In this document: positions 59,001 through 64,000 of the stretch, one piece after another | Position numbering within the stretch: position 1 is the first letter of the stretch | Layout: each line of letters begins with the position of its first letter | Source: Fragum whitleyi | Taxonomy: Eukaryota > Mollusca > Bivalvia > Cardiida > Cardiidae | Assembly (NCBI GenBank): GCA_948146395.1 | Contig: OX411557.1 | Location: 31,846,077 to 31,910,076 of the forward strand | DNA length: 64,000 nt | Reading direction: 5' to 3' | Program-made: the position numbers and the translations under genes | The notes under the pieces: generated by a model | Database searches by the model: none | What the model was told of the DNA's origin: nothing | The model's input: the letters and a program-made list of their open reading frames with translations, nothing else

Positions 59001-59823
59001 GGAGATTTATATTGCAAACGGTGGTCTGAAACAATAAGGAAAACACTTTCTTCTTTATAGTCACATTTTTGTTGAATTCTGTTTATACTTTTGTTGTTCG
59101 ATTGCGAAGAAGGATTACGCTTACAGAGTCATTCTTTCTTTAATCCAACATCCCCTGTCCCGCTTTTACATGGCTATCAACGTCGTCGATGTTCTAATGT
59201 AATCATTGTAAAGGAGTCGCCGGACAGTAACAGTAGAGTCACCGCCACTGAGTCGTCGTTGTTTTCAGTATTTTGAACACACACACACACCCTCCGCGAT
59301 TAATAAGTCGCAGTTAAGTCGCAGCACGGTTGGAGCCTCGTCGAAGATCAGTTATTGAAGGACCGACAATACGTCGATTAATCGGCAACAAAACACAGAT
59401 CATAAACAGTCATTTTAACCACCTACTTCTTCGCCATATAGTATTTTGATTTCAATTTATCTCAAGAAAAATCTGAGAGTGATTTTTTGCATAAATATAG
59501 ACGACTAGCTGCCAACCAATCACCTCTTATTCGCAAATCATATATACATGTATGTTAATCAAATAAGATTTTCTTGTCTATTGCAGCCAAATCGCGAAAA
59601 AAAGAAAAACAATATTAGAAAGAAACAAACACTCTGATGAAACTAAAATTGGAAATCTGAAATAAAATATCTCAGTTCAAGACATTGTATTTCTCTTTAA
59701 AAAAATAACATAAAATTCTCAAAATATTTTTGTTGGAATGTAGGACGACACTTCATTAGACCGATTTTGCAATCAGGAATTCATTTTCTTTCACGCTGGG
59801 GACATCAACCCTACACTTCATTC

Positions 59824-59852
59824 AACAAACAAACAAACAAACAAACAAACAA
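59824..59852. repeat. (AAAC)n microsatellite
   Basis: About seven AAAC units, a short simple repeat. Confidence 0.9.
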
Positions 59853-59891
59853 AAAATCACAATTATTGGCTCTTCTGCTTCCTAATTTCAG

Positions 59892-59953
59892 TTGGAAATG
59901 ATTGCTTCATTTTCAATCTGAAAAAAGAAATCATCCCGCAAATGTCATTATGA
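59892..59953 (+). CDS. Possible alternative terminal exon
   Basis: After TTCTGCTTCCTAATTTCAG the same phase as the 58939 exon stays open for 20 codons (GNDCFIFNLKKEIIPQMSL) to TGA. It would be an alternative C-terminus for the 58598 exon. It could equally be chance. Confidence 0.25.
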
Positions 59954-60075
59954 ATCAAAATCAGAACAGAAAATAAATCGGCAGCGGGCGACGATAATCC
60001 GGTAACGACAGCTTGATTCACGGTTACGAGGTTGTGGTCACCATACCACGGAAAACTTTGTGTGAGGTTACTCTC

Positions 60076-60378
60076 TGACGACTTTGGCTAGCTCTGCCGG
60101 TAACACGTTTGGCTTTGAATCATGTGGTCTTGGGTTCGAATCGCGGCTTGACTTACTTTTGTCCGACATTTGAAAAAAAGCCATTTGACAAGCGTCATAT
60201 GTCTCTCACCAATGAGCGCATGATAAACAGTTCGACTAAGTGGGATGAACAGCTGTTGGCCCAGATGAACTTTGTGGGTGTACTGCTTTCAGAAACAATA
60301 GTAAGCTTAAGATATGTACACCGGCCGCCGAGATATAACTGCAATAAGGTTGGAAGCGGCGATCAACCACACTGTATT
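60076..60378 (+). mobile_element. Divergent tRNA-derived SINE
   Basis: The head ends in a B-box-like GGGTTCGAATC. The middle keeps TCTCACCAATGAGC- and GATGAACTTTGTGGGTG-type phrases only loosely. The 3' stem GGCCGCCGAGATATAACTGC / GGAAGCGGCG is clear. The 91-codon frame inside is not a gene. Confidence 0.7.
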
Positions 60379-60446
60379 AACTGATCTGACTTTCCAACTA
60401 TATTTTCTATTTTAACGAAACATAATGTTTATGCCATTACACAATC

Positions 60447-60541
60447 GTGTTTATAATATGACCTACGTCGCGGGAGTGAAAACGCCCGTTGAATATTTTT
60501 TCATATTATTCGGGTGTTATTACACTAGTGGAATAACTATG
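60447..60541. repeat. Dispersed repeat, inverted relative of 43153-43230
   Basis: Contains GTGTTTATAATATGACCTAC and CGTCGCGGGAGTGAAAACG in the orientation opposite to the 43-kb copy. Confidence 0.7.
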
Positions 60542-60544
60542 CAA

Positions 60545-62300
60545 ATGAGCTAAGAACTCATAGAAATGTCAAACTTTTGTTGTGAAAATGACGTCATATT
60601 GCATTTGATGACGTCAATTCGTAAAAGGCGTTACATGTTTCGCGGAATATTTTTTAAATCATAAATTTCTGGAATTTCCTCGATTTATAGCAAGAATTTA
60701 GGTTAAATTATAAATGGAATATGAAATTTGTGCTAAAAGTTACCAAATTCGTTAAACTCGTCATCTAACACAGATAAAAACTCGTCAAAACCTTGTTTTT
60801 ATCTGTTTATAGATGACTCGTTAAAAAAATCCGTTATTCAATGACCACTCATTCAGTATCGTACATATCATTCTGTGATAAGAAGACCAAGACAATCCAA
60901 GACATGTCGTTTGGTAATGAGTCGGTCGACAAAAACATCTGGACCTGTCTATCAAATGGTTTATGGTTAATTCTCTCATCTATTCTTCTATAATATCGAT
61001 AAATATAGAGGTCACCCAAGACAAGTATAAATATTGAGAATTTACCAGAGTGATCTCAGGAGACTTGAGACGCACACAATTTCATGTTTGGTCCGGGGTC
61101 TTTGGGCGTGGAAATTACTAACGCTAGCCAGAAGCCTTGTAAATTATGTTCGATATACCAAGTCAGTGATTCCGATTTCATAGCCTTTAATTTTTCAAGA
61201 GAATGCGTTGGTATTGCACGACCTCTGAATTAACATATATGTTCATACATGTACATGTATGTATCCAATTTACCACTTCCAGACGTCTGCCTTAAGTTTA
61301 TTTACATACCGATAATTTTTCCAACACTTTAGAGAAAATCACAAACCAAGAAATCAAGAAAAATGTCAACAGTTATTCCTTTCTTTGATATCTTATCTGG
61401 TGTAATTTAAAGATGTTCGCTGGGATTCTTTCAACCATGTAACATTTTCTAAAAGCCATCTTATTACAAAGCTCTAAATCTGTCTTTTTTCTTATGCGTG
61501 AAACGGAATCCTAGAGAAAGTGCTTAATTTCTTTCTGCAGAGGTGGTGTTCGAAATAGGTACCAGTAGTAGAGATTGGAGGGATTAAGTATTCTGAAACA
61601 TTGACCTGTGGCTCATTCAATATTCCTGTTAACCTTCATTAAAATTCGGAACCCACTTCCTTATATATAGATCAAGAATACGCAAATATTACTATCTTAA
61701 CCAATGATCCGATAAAGCTACAATTGTAAGGTCAGCGACTTGCATTGTAGAGGTCCGAAGATCGAATCTCTGAATTCATACACATTTTAGTGTTTTGTCA
61801 ACCCGATATGCATTTGCTTCTTAAACTGTGTTTGAAGTCAAGTTAACAGTTCTATGAAGATCACAACGTCCTTATCCTGCGTTCAAGATGCAAAAATTAA
61901 TTTCAAACGTTTAAACGATTCTTTGCATATAAATAAAATGAAAGAAGATGAATTTCTATTTAACGCCCTCATACTCGGAGGAAAAGAGTAGAATATAAAA
62001 TTCGATCACGAAATGCTTTACAGGTCACACAAAAACTTTAATACGAAATTAAATCTCTTTTAAACTGTTTTTAGAACATCTTCCACAAAAAGCAGGAAAT
62101 GGGAAGGCGTAGAAAAATAAAAACAGTCAAGAAAGATTTTTTATGAATTCGTCAGAAGTCGGTGTTTTGCAATGGGTTTTTTTTACACACTGATGTTGCT
62201 ATAGATTCACAAGTTTCAGTTCGTGATCAAGGTCAATTTTGTCTATACGTGTATAGACAAAAGTGACATTTGATTACGTATTGAAACTCATTCATCTATA
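60545..62300. other. No supported gene
   Basis: Holds a small palindrome near 60768-60832 (ACAGATAAAAACTCGTC... / ...TGTTTTTATCTG) and a weak tRNA-like phrase near 61715-61790. Otherwise nothing was recognised. Confidence 0.4.
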
Positions 62301-62304
62301 AATA

Positions 62305-62540
62305 CAGTTAGTAACATCGTGAAATTGACGCTCATTACGATCAAAATCTTTCTAAACCATTCACTCAGCGCTCCATACATTTATTCCAAACACTCAATCA
62401 AATCGATCAAAAACGCTCTAAAATATTAAAAAAAAAATAATAATAAAAAAAAAAAACTCGAAATCTTTCAAGACGATCAACATGTAATTCAGGTAGATAA
62501 AAAATTATCATCTTGTCAATTTCACGATGTTATTAAGTGT
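62305..62540. mobile_element. TA-flanked MITE, mariner-like ends
   Basis: Left CAGTTAGTAACATCGTGAAA and right (reverse complement) CACTTAATAACATCGTGAAA both continue TTGAC. TA flanks both sides (62303-62304, 62541-62542). The 236-bp interior is A-rich without coding content. Confidence 0.8.
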
Positions 62541-62668
62541 ATGTCAGATTTCGTTATTCGCCATTTTGATTTTAGGACCACATGTTGTCAATATTTGAGA
62601 AAATGAGTTAAACTTTAGGATTTTGTGATACAGAAATATAGATAATGCAATCAATCCATCACTTCAAA

Positions 62669-63364
62669 GGCCTAGTGCCACTGCACTTACGGATGAATCG
62701 AGGGAAAAAAAACTCATAAAAACCTTAACATCAGCTGAAAACACATTATGCATCTATGTTTAACCATGTACATACGCTAGTCTAGTTTTTATAAGCAAAT
62801 GCATACGTTCTTTCCACCCAGCGTCCGTCCATTTTGATTTCATCCGCACAGAAAGTTTTGGGCTGCACAAAACTTGTGAATCGGATATATTTTCGGCTAT
62901 GTTCGATGTAAATGCGAATCCTTACGAGGAACAAACGCTTTGTATCCAAAGCCATCTATTTTGATTCCGTTGAATCCTATTCGCATCCGTTTGGCATCCC
63001 CAAATCTCTCATCCTCTATGAATGAAAAGGTACAGAGGACATATGAATTAAGACGGATATGCAAGTGTGAAAGCGTATGCATCGCGTAAAAACTAATGAT
63101 CCGAGTTGTATCCTATTTGTTTTCGTTTAGCGTACGTAGTGTATATGTGCGCTAGGGTTCCGATGAACATTCACTGAGCATCCGTGTTGAATACTTGAAC
63201 CGTACGAAAGTTACCGTTCTGTATTCGATTGAATTGATTGTTTTCGCTAATTTTGGCCATCATTGGTAATTGTTATCAAACGCATAAGAACGGATGCATA
63301 TCCTGCTCTTCCGTCATGTACGTATTGCGTCCTTTTTCTGTCCGTTTGGTGGTTGGACCGGGCC
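62669..63364. mobile_element. Second TIR element with helically phased motifs (ATCCN)
   Basis: The left end GGCCTAGTGCCACTGCACTT and the right end (reverse complement GGCCCGGTCCAACCACCAAA) are similar in outline and recall the 45,556 element's GGCCCTGTCACACC. Inside, ATCC-type pentamers recur at 10-11 bp spacing, for example across 62942-62998. No transposase frame. Boundaries are approximate. Confidence 0.55.
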
Positions 63365-63772
63365 TTCACCGTCGACGGGCTATGAAGATGTCTAGTTGCC
63401 CGATAATCATTGTTCAAAGTTATGTATCTTTGATGTCAGTATAAGAGGAGACATTGACGATGATAAGAATGTTACGCTGTACACGTGCAGTGTACACGTG
63501 TGTAAAGTGGGATAACATTTTCAAACTTTTTTCATTCTGAACGCAGATGTTCGAGTATTTATTTTTCTTTACTTTTCTATATCAAGTCGTTAGAATTGTC
63601 CTAAAATGTACAAAAAATGTAATTACGAATATTCGATGATCGTCAATCATTTTAGATTATCTATCAGAAAGGTACAGTCCGTAACGACACTCTTCTGTAT
63701 AGAACAGGAGAAGTACTTTCGAGATAATTTTGGTTTAAACCACGTGCCTGAGTTCTCAATGGTCTAAAATAG

Positions 63773-63866
63773 AAGCTAACCTCCAAATTTTCCTACGAAG
63801 ATAATCTCCCAACTTCCAAACGAAAAAGGAAGCGGTACCGAGACCGCTTTCTTACCGGGTACCACT
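63773..63866 (+). CDS. Probable coding exon, basic protein, unidentified
   Basis: An open segment from ...AAAATAG|AAG to a consensus donor (CACT|GTAAGTCG) encodes FSYEDNLPTSKRKRKRYRD and then RFLTGYH, 31 codons plus one base. The KRKRKR cluster could be a nuclear localisation signal or a furin-type cleavage site. A candidate next exon starts near 63963 and runs off the window end. The nearest AG there (63950) would create a stop, so the following AG (AAAAG) would have to be used. The left acceptor is weak. Confidence 0.45.
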
Positions 63867-64000
63867 GTAAGTCGACATCTTCCGAATGTTCCTAGAGTCA
63901 CCTTACATTGCATATGTAGTCAGGATTTGTTGATATTCTCTTGCGTCACAGAAAAAGACTGTATTACAAATTTTTCTTGTAAAAGCAATTCCTCTTATAT

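Noticed and set aside
59110..59276. Terminal exon candidate with a 55-residue tail
   Set aside because: Phase is compatible with 58746, but the acceptor (GATTGCGAAG) is poor and the competing exon at 58939 has a much stronger one.
61715..61790. tRNA-like phrase with GATCGAATCTC
   Set aside because: No A-box spacing or SINE body. Too weak to report as an element.

Overview
The window reads as nuclear DNA from an animal, most likely a marine bivalve mollusc, possibly venerid-like. It is AT-rich with no operon-like ORF packing. It is dominated by tRNA-derived SINEs, many small inverted-repeat (MITE/foldback) elements, long microsatellites, and repeats carrying the A-G-C-T-C-A-C-C / hairpin / C-T-A-A ends and the 'TATACCCCC...' stem-loop that I associate with bivalve genomes. 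That assignment rests on recalled repeat style, not on a search. I saw no rRNA operon, intact tRNA gene, CRISPR array or long intact ORF. Open frames longer than about 100 codons are simple repeats or chance, except part of one exon at 40.2-40.4 kb.

Layout. 1-11,765: a 4.6-kb composite repeat, present as two near-identical tandem copies (1-4637, 4638-9321) and a third, diverged and truncated copy (9322-11,765). Each full copy nests SINE pieces, two MITEs, a GA microsatellite and a long internal inverted repeat. 11.8-22.5 kb: mostly unannotatable AT-rich DNA with a TA-flanked MITE, (CATA)n, full SINEs, and a 1.3-kb foldback bounded by TTAA. 22.7-38.5 kb: a dense field of Helitron-like, internally tandem repeats. 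Four or five small minus-strand coding exons sit in the gaps. 38.9-42.4 kb: the probable promoter and first exon of that minus-strand gene, then a perfect 936-bp (ATCT)n array. 42.4-53.2 kb: more MITEs, a 1.7-kb element with 5-bp motifs spaced at DNA-helix period, a minus-strand two-exon gene end (48.5-49.25 kb), and a 59-60 bp minisatellite. 53.9-64 kb: short plus-strand exons (53.94, 58.6-59.0, 63.8 kb), one minus-strand terminal exon candidate (55.6 kb), and a second phased-motif element.

Gene models come from reading splice signals together with open frames and matching intron phases. No product could be named, so they are described rather than assigned. The most unusual signal is the pair of inverted-repeat elements (45,556-47,256 and about 62,669-63,364). 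Each carries its own degenerate 5-mer repeated every 10-11 bp, as expected for protein sites stacked on one face of the helix.
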